Origin: Streptomyces cathayae
GTDB taxonomy: Bacteria; Actinomycetota; Actinomycetes; Streptomycetales; Streptomycetaceae
Direction of reading: 5' to 3'
Length of the DNA: 64,000 nucleotides
Assembly (NCBI RefSeq): GCF_029760955.1
Contig: NZ_CP121682.1
Location: forward strand, 3,100,001 to 3,164,000
Shown here: positions 49,219 through 60,478 of the stretch, piece by piece
Layout: each line of letters starts with the position of its first letter
Position numbering within the stretch: the first letter of the stretch is position 1
Notes under the pieces: generated by a model
Seen by the model: the letters and a program-made list of their open reading frames with translations, nothing else
Database searches by the model: none
What the model was told of the DNA's origin: nothing
Made by a program: the position numbers and the translations under genes

Positions 49219-49251
49219 CCGGGCCCCGCGCGAAGGCGCCCGGGGCCGCCG

Positions 49252-50598
49252 TCAGGTCTGCTTCGACGCCAGTTCGATCACCGTGATGTCCGACGGCGCG
49301 CCGATCCGGGTCGGCGGGCCCCAGGCGCCGGCGCCGCGGCTGACGTACAGCTGGGTGTCGCCGTAGCGGTCCAGGCCCGCGAGGGTCGGGTTGGCGGCGG
49401 CGGCGAGGTAGCTGGCGGGCCAGAGCTGGCCGCCGTGGGTGTGGCCGGAGAGCTGGAGGTCGACGCCGTGGTCGACGGCCTCGTGGACCATCACCGGCTG
49501 GTGGGCCAGGAGCACGCACGCGCGGGCCCGGTCCCGGTCGCCGAGCGCCCGCGCGTAGTCGGGGCCCTGGCCGTAGTTCTCACCGGCCAGGTCGTTCACC
49601 CCGGCGAGGTCGAAGTACGGGAGTTCGGTGCGGGCGTTCTCCAGGGGGAGCAGACCGAGCCGGCGCACCTCCGCGACCCACTCCTCGGCGCCGGAGAAGT
49701 ACTCGTGGTTCCCGGTGACGAAGAAGGAGCCGTGCCGCGCCGTCAGCTGCGCCAGGGGGGCCGCAGCCGGGCCGAGTTCCTTCACGTTGCCGTCCACCAG
49801 ATCGCCGACGACGGCGATCAGGTCGGGCTGGGTCGAGTTGATCGTGTCGACGACCTTCTGCGCGAAGCCCCGGCCGAGGATGGGCCCCAGATGGATGTCG
49901 CTGACCACCGCGATCCGGTAACCGTGCGCCGCGCGGGGCAGCTTGGCGAGCGGCACGGTGACCCGCTTCACCCGCGGACCGCGCACCACGTCGGCCGTGC
50001 CGTACCCGACCGTCCCGACGGCCGCCGCGGCGGCGGCCCCGGCGACCACCCGGGAGACGAAGAGACGACGGGAGGGACCGGTGAGCCCGGAAGGAACGTC
50101 AGGAACGTCAGGGGCTTCAGAAGCAGCGGGAGTGTCCGGGGCATCGGAGTCGGGAGCGGCCGGGTCAAGGGTGCCGGGAGCCCCGGGAGTGCCGGTGAGG
50201 GCAGGGGTGTCCGACCCCGGTGCGGCGGCCGTCGCTCCCGCGGGTATCGGCGTCGGCTCCTCGTGCGCCGGTGCCGCCCGCCGCTCCAGGACCCGGCGCA
50301 GTACCGGGCGTACGACCTCGCCCGCGAGCACCGCCAGAAACAGGTAGAGGCACAGGGCCACCCAGAGGTAGCCGGGCCAGGCCAGGACCTGCTTGAGCCA
50401 GAACGGGGCACCGCTGCGCGTGGTGAAGAAGGCCGCGAAGGTCAGCGCCCAGCACCCGATGAAGAACAGGGCTCCCCAGCGGCGCACGGCGCCCGGCCCC
50501 CGGGTCGTGTCGTGGAACAGGCGGCGCCACATGTACCAGTTGCCCGTCACCAGTACGGCGAGGACCAGCAGTGGGACGAGTACGAAGAGGATGGGCAC
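49252..50598 (-). CDS. Membrane-anchored metallophosphoesterase
   Basis: The protein is 448 aa. The N-terminal ~115 residues hold about four membrane helices (FVLVPLLVLAVLVTGNWYMW, WGALFFIGCWALTFAAFF, YLWVALCLYLFLAVLAGE). A Pro/Ala/Asp-rich linker follows (encoded by repetitive DNA near 50085-50240), then a further helix. The catalytic calcineurin-like domain holds IAVVSDIHLGPILG (D-x-H), VGDLVDG, FFVTGNHEYF (GNHE), LLAHQPV and LQLSGHTHGGQ, the complete set of dinuclear metal ligands. It resembles the YkuE/UDP-diacylglucosamine-hydrolase-like group; the substrate, perhaps a lipid or wall intermediate, is not known. Confidence 0.88.
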   Translation of the reverse strand: MPILFVLVPLLVLAVLVTGNWYMWRRLFHDTTRGPGAVRRWGALFFIGCWALTFAAFFTTRSGAPFWLKQVLAWPGYLWVALCLYLFLAVLAGEVVRPVLRRVLERRAAPAHEEPTPIPAGATAAAPGSDTPALTGTPGAPGTLDPAAPDSDAPDTPAASEAPDVPDVPSGLTGPSRRLFVSRVVAGAAAAAAVGTVGYGTADVVRGPRVKRVTVPLAKLPRAAHGYRIAVVSDIHLGPILGRGFAQKVVDTINSTQPDLIAVVGDLVDGNVKELGPAAAPLAQLTARHGSFFVTGNHEYFSGAEEWVAEVRRLGLLPLENARTELPYFDLAGVNDLAGENYGQGPDYARALGDRDRARACVLLAHQPVMVHEAVDHGVDLQLSGHTHGGQLWPASYLAAAANPTLAGLDRYGDTQLYVSRGAGAWGPPTRIGAPSDITVIELASKQT

Positions 50599-50622
50599 GG
50601 TGCGGTGTTCCCCAGTTTTCCG

Positions 50623-50871
50623 TTACGACGTCCGTGACGTCCGGCTCAGTGCGCGCAGACCACGCAACCCGATGACTCCGATGACCGTCCCCAGTACGAA
50701 GGAGACGACGGCCAGCAGCAGATGGACCCAGAAGTACGCCGTCGGCTCGCCGTCGTCGAACGCGAGCCCGCTGCCGTCCTTGACCAGGTTCCTGACGAAA
50801 GTGACCCAGATGATCCAGCTCCACACCCCGAAGGCGAGCAGGAACCAGGAGACGGGGCGGCTGAGCTTCAC
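50623..50871 (-). CDS. SCO4848-family small membrane protein
   Basis: The protein is 82 aa from GTG 50871. It has two membrane helices: SWFLLAFGVWSWIIWVTFVR and YFWVHLLLAVVSFVLGTVIG, joined by an acidic loop (KDGSGLAFDDGEPTA). A basic tail ends it. I recognise it as the actinobacterial family named after SCO4848, which has no assigned function. It is 24 bp before the metallophosphoesterase gene on the same strand and divergent from the D,D-carboxypeptidase gene, an arrangement suggesting a wall or envelope role. Confidence 0.75.
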   Translation of the reverse strand: MKLSRPVSWFLLAFGVWSWIIWVTFVRNLVKDGSGLAFDDGEPTAYFWVHLLLAVVSFVLGTVIGVIGLRGLRALSRTSRTS

Positions 50872-51043
50872 CAGATCGGACCTTTCATCGCGACGCCGGG
50901 CACCCGGAGGCGGCCAGAGGGCCGGGGATGGTTCCCCGGACGGGCACGGCATGGATCCAGTATCGCCGGACGGTGTCCGGTTCCGTTCGCGGGGTGGGGG
51001 CGGAAGGGGGACTTCCACGGGCGGGGCAGGTACGTTTCCGTCC

Positions 51044-52336
51044 GTGCCCGCACCCAAAAACTCCATCCGGCGATCGTTGCTGCTCACTTCCGCCGTTCTG
51101 TTGTCCACCGCGCTGACCGCTCCCGTAGCGCTCGCGGTGCCGAGCCCTTCGAGCAGTCCTTCGGCCACTCCCCCGGCGACCATGTCGTCGGTGGGCGGCG
51201 CCCGGCTCGGACAGCCGGGAACACAGGTCAACCTCGCGAGCGGGGTGCCGGTGCTGCCGAAGGAACTGTCGGCCCGTTCCTGGATCGTCGCCGACGCCGA
51301 GTCCGGCGAGGTGCTCGCCGCACACAACGCGCACTGGCGGCTGGCCCCGGCGAGCACCCTGAAGATGCTGTTCGCCGACACGCTGCTGCCGAAGTGGCCC
51401 GGATCCGCCGAGCACAAGGTCGTCCCCTCCGACCTCGCCGGCATCGGCCCCGGCTCCAGCATGGTCGGGATCAAGGAGGAGGAGACCTACACCGTCCACG
51501 ACCTGTGGCTGGGTGTCTTCCTTCGCTCCGGCAACGACGCGGTGCGCGTACTGGCGGCGATGAACGACGGCATCGAGAACACCGTCAAGGAGATGAACGA
51601 GCACGCCGAGGAGCTCCAGGCCCTCGACACGCACGCGGTGAGCCCGGACGGCTACGACGCCGAGGGCCAGGTCTCGTCCGCGTACGACCTGACGCTGATC
51701 GCCCGCTCCGGGCTGCAGAAGAAGGCCTTCCGGGAGTACGCCTCGACGGTCCGCGCCGACTTCCCGGGCGAGACGAAGAAGAACAAGAAGGGCAAGCGGG
51801 TCCGCACGTCCTTCGAGATCCAGAACACCAACCGGCTGCTGTCCGGCGACTACGACGTGCCCGTCTACAAGGGCATAGCGGGTGTGAAGAACGGCAACAC
51901 CACCAACGCGGGCGCGACCTTCACCGGGGTCGCCGAGCAGGGCGGCACCGTGCTGCTCGTCACCGTGATGAACCCGCAGGAGGGCGGGAGCAACACGGTC
52001 TACAAGGAGACCGCGAAGCTCTTCAACTGGGGTTTCAAGGCGGCCGGCAAGGTCGAGCCGGTGGGTGAGCTGGTGGCGCCGAAGAGCGCCGTGCAGGCGG
52101 GCGCCCGGCCGGATGCCTCCGCCTCCCCCGGCGAGGCGGGCGGCGCCGGTGACGGCGCGCCCGGCGCCGCGGGTGCCGCGCCGGTCGCGAGCGCCGCGAC
52201 CGGGGGCGGCGCCGACGGCATGGGGACCGCGCTCGCCGTCACGGGCGGGGTGCTGGTGCTGCTCGCGGGCGGGGCGTTCCTGGTCAACCGCCGCTGGCCA
52301 CTGCCGGATCTGGTGCGCCGCCGCCCGCGTCCGTGA
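51044..52336 (+). CDS. D-alanyl-D-alanine carboxypeptidase (penicillin-binding protein, S11)
   Basis: The protein is 430 aa from GTG 51044. A signal peptide (RRSLLLTSAVLLSTALTAPV-ALA) exports it. The serine peptidase S11 domain shows all three active-site motifs: PASTLKM (Ser104, Lys107), LRSGNDA (S-x-N) and AGVKNGNT (K-x-G, with Asn where Thr is common). It trims D-Ala from muropeptides. A C-terminal Gly/Ala linker leads to a membrane helix (ALAVTGGVLVLLAGGAFLV) and an Arg-rich tail, so it is anchored at both ends of the export route. Its 3' end overlaps the convergent YihY gene by 53 bp. Confidence 0.93.
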   Translation: MPAPKNSIRRSLLLTSAVLLSTALTAPVALAVPSPSSSPSATPPATMSSVGGARLGQPGTQVNLASGVPVLPKELSARSWIVADAESGEVLAAHNAHWRLAPASTLKMLFADTLLPKWPGSAEHKVVPSDLAGIGPGSSMVGIKEEETYTVHDLWLGVFLRSGNDAVRVLAAMNDGIENTVKEMNEHAEELQALDTHAVSPDGYDAEGQVSSAYDLTLIARSGLQKKAFREYASTVRADFPGETKKNKKGKRVRTSFEIQNTNRLLSGDYDVPVYKGIAGVKNGNTTNAGATFTGVAEQGGTVLLVTVMNPQEGGSNTVYKETAKLFNWGFKAAGKVEPVGELVAPKSAVQAGARPDASASPGEAGGAGDGAPGAAGAAPVASAATGGGADGMGTALAVTGGVLVLLAGGAFLVNRRWPLPDLVRRRPRP

Positions 52337-53195
52337 GCCCGGTCTCCCCGTTCTGCGCCGCCGCGGTCCAGGCGGCGCAGAACAGGACCAGTTTCATGGT
52401 GAAGTTGATCCACAGCAGCAGGGCGACGGGGACACCGAACGCGCCGTACATGCTCTTCGCGGCCACCCCCTGCATATAGCCGCTGAGCAGCAGTTTCAGC
52501 AGTTCGAAACCGGACGCGCCGATGAGCGCGGCCACCACCAGGGCACGGCGGGCGGGTTCGACGCCGGGCAGCAGGGTCAGGACGTACAGCAGGAGCAGGA
52601 AGTCGGCGCCCACGGCGACGGCGAAGGCCGCGACGTGCAGCACGATCCCGCCCCAGCCGCCCTCCTCCAGCCCGATGCCCCTGCTGATCCGGCCGACCAT
52701 CGCGGAGGCGACGGCGGACGCGCCCAGGGTGATCAGGACCGCGCCGCCGAGCCCGACGAGGACGCCCGCGTCCTTGGCCTTGCGCAGGGCGGGGTTCTCC
52801 TCCACGTCGGGCAGCTCCCACACCGCGCGCAGGCACTCACGCATGGATCCGGCCCAGCTGATGCCGGTGAACAGCAGGACGGCACCGGCGATGAGGCCCA
52901 CGGTGCCGGCGTTCTGCACCAGGCCCCCGATGTCCAGCTGGTCGGAGATGCCGGGCACCTGCTGGGTGATCTTCTCCTGGAGGGTGTCCTGCTGCTCCTG
53001 GTTGAGCGTGGCGGCGCCGATCGCGGCGGCGACCGTGAGCAGCGGGAACAGCGCGACGAAGCTGGTGAACGTCATCGCGGCGGCCAGCCGCGTCCAGTGC
53101 ACGCGGTCCATCCGCTCGTACGACCGCCACGCGTGCGTGCGCATCAGTCGCACCGCCCACGGGCCGACGACCGGGAGTTTCTTCAGCCAGTCCAT
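52284..53195 (-). CDS. YihY/BrkB-family inner membrane protein
   Basis: The protein is 303 aa from ATG 53195 (MDWLKKLPVVGPWAVRLM). It has six membrane segments in the YihY/virulence factor BrkB pattern: LAAAMTFTSFVALFPLLTVA (the A-x-x-x-T-F-x-S-x-x-x-x-F-P signature), AGAVLLFTGISWAGSMRECL, GLGGAVLITLGASAVASAMV, FAVAVGADFLLLLYVLTLLP, FELLKLLLSGYMQGVAA and FGVPVALLLWINFTMKLVLF. Its exact role is unsettled. The last ~17 codons overlap the convergent D,D-carboxypeptidase gene. It is preceded by the 2'-5' RNA ligase gene (40 bp gap). Confidence 0.88.
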   Translation of the reverse strand: MDWLKKLPVVGPWAVRLMRTHAWRSYERMDRVHWTRLAAAMTFTSFVALFPLLTVAAAIGAATLNQEQQDTLQEKITQQVPGISDQLDIGGLVQNAGTVGLIAGAVLLFTGISWAGSMRECLRAVWELPDVEENPALRKAKDAGVLVGLGGAVLITLGASAVASAMVGRISRGIGLEEGGWGGIVLHVAAFAVAVGADFLLLLYVLTLLPGVEPARRALVVAALIGASGFELLKLLLSGYMQGVAAKSMYGAFGVPVALLLWINFTMKLVLFCAAWTAAAQNGETGLTDAGGGAPDPAVASGG

Positions 53196-53235
53196 GAACC
53201 GTCCCTGCCCCCGTCCCGGCGGGCCGGAACCCCGG

Positions 53236-53814
53236 TCAGTGCGCGGAGACGGAGCCGCAGTCCGCGCGCCCGGCCTGCGGCGGCACCACGAGCGAGCCGA
53301 ACGGGAACTGCCGCAGCTTGCGCCACACCGCGTCGGCGCCCTGTTCGTAGAGCGCGAAGCCGGTGCAGGGCCAGTGCGCCTCGTAGTCGGCGAGTTCCTC
53401 GAAGGCGCGGTCCATCGCCGCCTCGTCGATCCCGTGCGCCACGGTGACGTGCGGGTGGTACGGGAACTGCAGCTCACGGGCGACGGGACCGGACGCGTCG
53501 CGGACCTGCTTCTGCAGCCAGGTGCAGGCCTCGGCGCCCTCCACGATCCGGACGAACACGACCGGCGACAGCGGCCGGAAGGTGCCGGTGCCCGACAGCC
53601 GCATGGGGAACGGCCGGCCGGTCGCGGCGACCTCGCTCAGATGCGCCTCGACGGCCGTCAGGTCGCCCTCGTCGACCTCCGTCGGCGGCAACAGGGTGAC
53701 ATGCGTGGGGATCCCGTGAGCAGCGGCGTCGCCGAAGCCCGCGCGCAGCTGCTGAAGCCGGCTGCCGTGGGGCTCCGGGACCGCGATCGACACACCGATC
53801 ATTACGGTCCCCAC
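53236..53814 (-). CDS. 2'-5' RNA ligase family protein
   Basis: The protein is 192 aa from GTG 53814, preceded by AAGGAGACGAC. Two H-x-T motifs define the 2H phosphoesterase fold: PTHVTLL near residue 37 and YHPHVTVAHG near residue 120. Such enzymes act on 2',3'-cyclic or 2'-5'-linked RNA ends, or on small cyclic phosphates. The C-terminal WRKLRQFPFGSLVVPP is typical of the actinobacterial members. It is the first gene of a short unit with yihY. Confidence 0.85.
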   Translation of the reverse strand: MGTVMIGVSIAVPEPHGSRLQQLRAGFGDAAAHGIPTHVTLLPPTEVDEGDLTAVEAHLSEVAATGRPFPMRLSGTGTFRPLSPVVFVRIVEGAEACTWLQKQVRDASGPVARELQFPYHPHVTVAHGIDEAAMDRAFEELADYEAHWPCTGFALYEQGADAVWRKLRQFPFGSLVVPPQAGRADCGSVSAH

Positions 53815-54001
53815 GTCGTCTCCTTCGTTGTGATGGTGATTCCGCCGAGCACCCGGTGACCGCCGAAGCGGTCACCCTCTCCCCGACTGTACGACCACGG
53901 CCCCGTCCCGGGCAGGCGCAGCAGGAGTGATGTACGGCGCTCGTCCGGTGGTACGGATCGGTGCCCGGGTCGCGTTCAGTACGGCCGGCGGCCCGGCCCG
54001 T

Positions 54002-55700
<1,699 letters not shown>

Positions 55701-55704
<4 letters not shown>

Positions 55705-56582
55705 GTGAGCTGTACGACGGTGAGGCCGAGCGGCTGCGGGAGGAACTGCGGGCCTTCGGCCGGTCCTTGGACGGGCCGGGTGGGGCTGCGGAGTCCGAGT
55801 CGATGGTCGAGCGGGTGCTGGGGCAAATACTCGCCGAGCAGGTGCCGGTTCCGGCGGCCGAGCCGACGGGCGCCGGGAAGCGGCTGTGGACGGTGCGGCG
55901 CTGGACGCGGGCGCGATGGCGGTCGTTGGTCGCGGCGGTGTGCGGGCTGCTGACGGTGCTGGCGTTGACCCCTCCGGTGCGGGCGGCGGTGACCGACTGG
56001 TTCGGCTTCGGCGGGGTCGAGGTGCGGTACGACCCGTCGGCGGTGCCCTCGCCGGGCGCGGAGGTGCCCGGCTGCGGGCGGTCGGTGTCGCTCGGCGAGG
56101 CGGAGCGGCGGGCCGGGTTCACGCCGTTGGTGCCGAAGGCGCTGGGCGTTCCGGACGCGGTGACGGTGAGCGGGCTGCCGCGGGGACGGTCCCTGGTGAG
56201 CCTGTGCTGGCGGGAGGAGGGGCGGACGATCCGGCTGGACGAGTTCCCGGGCCGCCTGGACATCACCTTCGTCAAGAGCGTGCGCGAGCAGCCGGAGTGG
56301 CTGTCGCTGGGCGAGGAGGACGGGGAGGACGGGGGTGCGGATCCGGTCCTGTGGTTCTCGCGGCCGCATGTGCTGAGCTTCTGGATGGTCGACGCGGACG
56401 GGCACCGGTTCACCCGGGCGGAGCGCACGGCAGGGCCGACGCTGCTGTGGTCCCACGGGGGTGCGGTGGGCGGTGAGGGGGCGGCCGCGGACGGGGTGAC
56501 GCTGCGGCTGGAAGGCGTGGCCAAGGCGCGGGCGCTGGAGATCGCGGGGACGGTCGAGGAAGTCGAGGAGACGGGTCGGTAG
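55701..56582 (+). CDS. Membrane protein coupled to an ECF sigma factor, probable anti-sigma factor
   Basis: The protein is 293 aa from GTG 55701 (overlap GTGA). The cytosolic N-terminal ~75 residues (LYDGEAERLREELRAFGRSL, SMVERVLGQILAEQVPV) precede a basic patch and one membrane helix at ~75-95 (SLVAAVCGLLTVLALTPPVR). The extracellular remainder carries a strand-rich domain (RAGFTPLVPKALGVPDAVTV, LVSLCWREEGRTIRLDEFPG, HVLSFWMVDADGHRFTRAER) that resembles DUF4367-like sensor domains. This is the layout expected for a sigma-binding cytosolic segment with an external sensor. No zinc-binding anti-sigma motif is seen, so the role rests on coupling and topology. Confidence 0.72.
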
Positions 56583-56713
56583 CCGGGCCGGCCGAAGTCG
56601 CGGAATCCGCGGTGGACCGAGTGGGAACCCCGGCGGCCCGGGCGGTGTACCAGAAGTGACAGGTGGCTCGTGGGCGGGCCGCACGGGGATCGACCGGCCG
56701 AGTGGGGGTCCGG

Positions 56714-57442
56714 ATGCGCGGATGGAAGGGCATTGTTCGACAACTGACGGCGAGTACGGGGGCCTTGGCTGCCGCGCTGGCCCTGACGCTGTGGGGAGCG
56801 TCTCCGGCCTCCGCCGGGGGGCCGACGAGCGTGCTGGTGACCTCACCGGGGAGCGAGGAAACGGCGTCGCTGTACTACTCCGACAAGCAGTACGGCGAGC
56901 TGGAGCGGCTGCTCGGCCCGGTCGGCAAAGGCACACGAGAGCAGTTGCCGGAGGCCGCCTCGGGCTCGGCCCGGCTGATCAATGTGACGTGGATGGTGCA
57001 CGACGTGGCGCCGTGGCGCGTGGACCGGGTCTTCCTGGGGGACGCGGGCCAAGACGTGTGGATATACACGGCGGCGCAGACCACCGGATCGCCGGACGGT
57101 CTCTGGCACCGTGCCGAGGACCCGACGGCTGTGCACAAGTTCCTGTTCACCCTGGGTGTGATGAGCGAGACGACAGGCACCGGGGTGGGCTCATGGACCT
57201 ACCCGGCACCGTGGGAGACGGAAGGGGCCGGCCCGGAGACGGACCAGGGTGCGGCCGCGTCAGCCTCCGAGACCCGTCCCATGCCGGCGACGGACGAAGG
57301 CACCGACTGGTGGTGGGCCGTACCGGGCCTGGTGGCCGGAGCGGCACTGGCCCTGGTACTGCGCCCGTATGTGACACGGTGGCCGCCGATCCGCCGGCGG
57401 AAGGACGACCCGGGACCGAGGCAGGAGCTGCTGGACGCCTGA
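56714..57442 (+). CDS. Secreted/membrane-anchored hypothetical protein downstream of an ECF operon
   Basis: The protein is 242 aa from ATG 56714 (MRGWKGIVRQLTASTGALAA), chosen for the G-rich Shine-Dalgarno-like stretch and the signal peptide ending ASPASA-GG. The exported part has a strand-rich domain (TSVLVTSPGSEETASLYYSD, ARLINVTWMVHDVAPWRVDR, DVWIYTAAQTTG). A disordered linker leads to a C-terminal helix (WWWAVPGLVAGAALALVLRP) and basic tail, so it is anchored with an outer domain. It is 131 bp after the putative anti-sigma factor and may be part of the same signalling unit. I do not recognise the external domain. Confidence 0.72.
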   Translation: MRGWKGIVRQLTASTGALAAALALTLWGASPASAGGPTSVLVTSPGSEETASLYYSDKQYGELERLLGPVGKGTREQLPEAASGSARLINVTWMVHDVAPWRVDRVFLGDAGQDVWIYTAAQTTGSPDGLWHRAEDPTAVHKFLFTLGVMSETTGTGVGSWTYPAPWETEGAGPETDQGAAASASETRPMPATDEGTDWWWAVPGLVAGAALALVLRPYVTRWPPIRRRKDDPGPRQELLDA

Positions 57443-57508
57443 TGACCGCACCCGACGGCAGCCCGGTACATGACCGGACCGCCATGGGACGGGTCGCGAA
57501 GGGGCTTC

Positions 57509-58957
57509 TCAGCCGAGGTCGATCTCCGGGTAGAGCGGGAAGCCGGCGACCAGGTCGGTGGCGCGGCGGGAGATCTCGTCGGCGATCTTCGCGTCGAGGA
57601 CGTGGGATGCCTTGGAGGGGGCACCGGACTTGGTGGTGCCGGGCTCCGCGGCGGTCAGCACGCGGTCGATGAGGGCGGCGACCTCGTCCATCTCGGCGGT
57701 GCCCAGGCCGCGGGTGGTCAGCGCGGGGGTGCCGATGCGGATGCCGGAGGTGTACCAGGCGCCGTTGAGGTCGGCCGGGATGCTGTTGCGGTTGGTGACG
57801 ATGCCCGACTCGAGCAGGGCGGCCTCGGCCTGGCGGCCGGTGAGGCCGTAGGAGGCGGCGACGTCGATCAGGTTGAGGTGGTTGTCGCTGCCGCCGGTGA
57901 CCAGGGTGGCGCCGCGGCGCATCAGGCCGTCGGCGAGGGCGCGGGAGTTGTCCACGACACGCTGGGCGTAGTCCTGGAAGGAGGGCTGCCGGGCCTCCGC
58001 CAGGGCGACCGCCTTGGCGGCCATGACGTGCGGGAGCGGACCGCCCAGGACCATCGGGCAGCCGCGGTCGACCTGGTCCTTGAGGGAGTCGTCGCACAGG
58101 ACCATGCCGCCGCGCGGGCCGCGCAGCGACTTGTGGGTGGTGGTGGTGACGATCTGGGCGTGCGGGACCGGGTCGAAGTCGCCGGTGAGGACCTTGCCGG
58201 CGACGAGACCGGCGAAGTGGGCCATGTCGACCATGAGCGTGGCGCCGACCTCGTCGGCGATCTCGCGCATGATCCGGAAGTTCACCAGACGGGGGTAGGC
58301 GGAGTAGCCGGCGACGATGATCAGCGGCTTGAACTCGCGGGCGGAGGTGCGCAGCGCCTCGTAGTCGATCAGGCCGGTGGCCGGGTCGGTGCCGTAGGAC
58401 CGCTGGTCGAACATCTTCCCGGAGATGTTCGGGCGGAAGCCGTGGGTGAGGTGGCCGCCGGCGTCCAGGGACATGCCGAGCATGCGCTGGTTGCCGAAGG
58501 CGCGGCGCAGTTCGGCCCAGTCGGCGTCGGAGAGGTCGTTGACCTGGCGGACTCCGGCCTTCTCCAGGGCGGGCACCTCGACGCGCTGCGCGAGCACGGA
58601 CCAGAAGGCGACCAGGTTGGCGTCGATGCCCGAGTGCGGCTGGACGTAGGCGTGGCGGGCGCCGAAGAGCTCCTTGGCGTGCTCGGCGGCGAGCGACTCG
58701 ACGGTGTCGACGTTGCGGCAGCCGGCGTAGAAGCGGCGGCCGACGGTGCCCTCGGCGTACTTGTCGCTGAACCAGTTGCCCATCGCCAGGAGGGTGGCCG
58801 GGGAGGCGTAGTTCTCGGAGGCGATCAGCTTGAGCATCTCACGCTGGTCGGCGACCTCCTGACCGATGGCGTCGGCGACGCGCGGCTCGACGGCGCGGAT
58901 CACGTCGAGGGCGGAGCGGAAGGCGGTGGAAGCGGTGGAGAGGGGCTCGGCGGACAT
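57509..58957 (-). CDS. glyA: Serine hydroxymethyltransferase, long form
   Basis: The protein is 482 aa from ATG 58957 with GGAGG upstream. It interconverts serine and glycine with tetrahydrofolate, the main source of one-carbon units. PLP-enzyme landmarks are [59 protein letters not shown] and the PLP lysine in [16 protein letters not shown] (Lys276). It is about 60 residues longer than E. coli GlyA; the extra part at ~125-170 ([34 protein letters not shown]) is an insertion typical of a second actinobacterial paralogue. A ZTP riboswitch in the leader ties expression to purine/folate status. Confidence 0.95.
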   Translation of the reverse strand: MSAEPLSTASTAFRSALDVIRAVEPRVADAIGQEVADQREMLKLIASENYASPATLLAMGNWFSDKYAEGTVGRRFYAGCRNVDTVESLAAEHAKELFGARHAYVQPHSGIDANLVAFWSVLAQRVEVPALEKAGVRQVNDLSDADWAELRRAFGNQRMLGMSLDAGGHLTHGFRPNISGKMFDQRSYGTDPATGLIDYEALRTSAREFKPLIIVAGYSAYPRLVNFRIMREIADEVGATLMVDMAHFAGLVAGKVLTGDFDPVPHAQIVTTTTHKSLRGPRGGMVLCDDSLKDQVDRGCPMVLGGPLPHVMAAKAVALAEARQPSFQDYAQRVVDNSRALADGLMRRGATLVTGGSDNHLNLIDVAASYGLTGRQAEAALLESGIVTNRNSIPADLNGAWYTSGIRIGTPALTTRGLGTAEMDEVAALIDRVLTAAEPGTTKSGAPSKASHVLDAKIADEISRRATDLVAGFPLYPEIDLG

Positions 58958-58993
58958 GAGGACCTCCGGACGTGGCGTTCGGCGTTCACGGCA

Positions 58994-59097
58994 TGGCCCA
59001 GGCGCACGGCACATCTGCCGGTCCCGGCGGGACACGGTTCCGGGGGCCGCTTCCCGATGGTTGTTCCATCCCAGCGCGCCAGTCACGGCCCCCGGCC
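58994..59097 (-). ncRNA. ZTP (pfl motif) riboswitch upstream of glyA
   Basis: Read on the minus strand, the leader shows the aptamer core GGGGGCCGTGACTGGCG (complement 59077-59093) and the 3' signature CGCCTGGGCC (complement 58995-59004). P1 is closed by CGGCCCCCGG (complement 59040-59049). A hairpin GATGG-AACAA-CCATC lies between. GGCG of the first part can pair with CGCC of the second, the known pseudoknot. The riboswitch senses ZMP/ZTP, the signal for 10-formyl-THF shortage, and glyA is a classic target. The expression platform lies in the ~37 nt before the ATG. Confidence 0.9.
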
Positions 59098-59103
59098 ACA
59101 TTA
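59098..59103 (-). promoter_or_regulatory. Probable -10 element of the glyA/ZTP-riboswitch transcript
   Basis: TAATGT (minus strand, 59103-59098) ends about 5 nt before the G-run that begins the riboswitch, so transcription would start right at P1. Upstream, a perfect inverted repeat GTGGCAC-GAA-GTGCCAC (59108-59124) overlaps the expected -35 zone and could be an operator. Confidence 0.5.
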
Positions 59104-59219
59104 CCGGGTGGCACGAAGTGCCACGGGGAGACGTCCACCATGCGGGCGACAGCGCCCGCCGGGTGGACGTACGTGTCACGGCCCCGCGCCCGTGGAGAGG
59201 TGCTTCCCCTGGGCCCTGT

Positions 59220-60443
59220 TCACAGGATCACGTGGGGCAGGAAGCGGGCGTACTCGTCGGTGATGAGGCCCGAGGACTCGCGGATGCCGAGGCCGGCGGA
59301 CTCGTCCCCGACGGTCCAGGCGCCGAGGACGACGTGGTTGCCGTCGAAGGCGGGGAGCGGGGCCAACTGCTGGTAGCAGCAGGGTTCGTCGCGGAGGACG
59401 GGGGCGCTGCCCGGCTGATGGATCGTCACACCGGCGCCCTCGCGGCCGAGGAGGGGCTTGGCGACCCAGCCGGTGGTGTCCGCCAGCTCCCGCGGGCCGT
59501 CGAGGTGGGCCGGGAGGAGGTGGGGGTGGCCCGGGTAGAGCTCCCAGAGGATCGCCAGCAGGGCTTTGTTGCTCAGCAGCATCTTCCAGGCCGGCTCGAT
59601 CCACAGGGTGCTGCCGGTGCCGCCGCCGTTGTCGAGGGTGTCGAGGACGTGGCCGGCGAAGCGGTCGGTGGTGAGCCACTCCCAGGGGTACAGCTTGAAG
59701 ATGCTGCGGATGAACCGGAGGTTCTTGTCCACGAAGCGGCCGGAGAGCCGGTCCCAGCCGATCTCCTCCATGGAGAGCCACTCGGTCTCGAGGCCCGCCT
59801 GTTCGGCGGTCTCCTTGAGGTAGGCGACGGTCATGAGGTCCTCGCCGATCTCGTCGGCCGAGGAGTGGGCGAAGTGCAGGGGGCTGCCCGGCGGGAGGAG
59901 GGCGGCCTGTTTCCTCCAGGCCTCGACGAGGCGTTCGTGCAGCGAGTTCCACTGGTCGGCGCCGGGGAAGCGCTCCTCCATCCAGAACCACTGCGGCGAG
60001 GCCGCCTCCACGAGGGAGGTGGGGGTGTCGGCGTTGTACTCCAGGAGCTTCGCGGGGCCGGTTCCGTCGTAGCGCAGGTCGAAGCGGCCGTAGACGGAGG
60101 GGAGTTCGGCGCGCCGTTGCCAGGCCTCGGTGACCGCCTCGACGACCCGCGGGTCGGTGATGCCGAGGTCGGCGAAGCGGTCGGCGGTGACGATGTGCCC
60201 GGCGGCCGCGAGGCACATGCGGTGCAGTTCCTCGACGACCTCCTCCAGCGCCTCGACCTCGTCCAGGCCGAAGACGTAGTAGGCGCTCTCGTCCCAGTAG
60301 GGCACCCAGGCGTCGTCGGGGACGGGCATCCCCGCCTCCCGGGCGGGCTCGAGGGCCCGGGGGAGGGTGAGGGGGTAGATGAGCCCTTGCTCCTCGACGG
60401 TCTGCTGCCAGCCGGGGCGGGGCTCCATGGTGCGGCGTTCCAC
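59220..60443 (-). CDS. Glutathionylspermidine synthase family (ATP-grasp) protein
   Basis: The protein is 407 aa from GTG 60443 (AAGGA 7 nt upstream); ATG 60428 is an alternative. It matches the GspS-type ATP-grasp family: [51 protein letters not shown] (the R-x-D...L-E-x-N-A-D-T-P motif), [29 protein letters not shown] and [13 protein letters not shown] (the K-P-x-x-G-R-E-G nucleotide-binding element). E. coli YgiC/YjfC relatives have no confirmed reaction; they are predicted to ligate a carboxylate to an amine. Streptomyces lacks glutathione, so the name is only a family label. A lipoprotein gene lies 35 bp upstream, as in ygiB-ygiC. Confidence 0.85.
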   Translation of the reverse strand: MERRTMEPRPGWQQTVEEQGLIYPLTLPRALEPAREAGMPVPDDAWVPYWDESAYYVFGLDEVEALEEVVEELHRMCLAAAGHIVTADRFADLGITDPRVVEAVTEAWQRRAELPSVYGRFDLRYDGTGPAKLLEYNADTPTSLVEAASPQWFWMEERFPGADQWNSLHERLVEAWRKQAALLPPGSPLHFAHSSADEIGEDLMTVAYLKETAEQAGLETEWLSMEEIGWDRLSGRFVDKNLRFIRSIFKLYPWEWLTTDRFAGHVLDTLDNGGGTGSTLWIEPAWKMLLSNKALLAILWELYPGHPHLLPAHLDGPRELADTTGWVAKPLLGREGAGVTIHQPGSAPVLRDEPCCYQQLAPLPAFDGNHVVLGAWTVGDESAGLGIRESSGLITDEYARFLPHVIL

Positions 60444-60478
60444 GGGCGGGTCCTTCGTTCCTTCGCTCGCCGGGGTGG

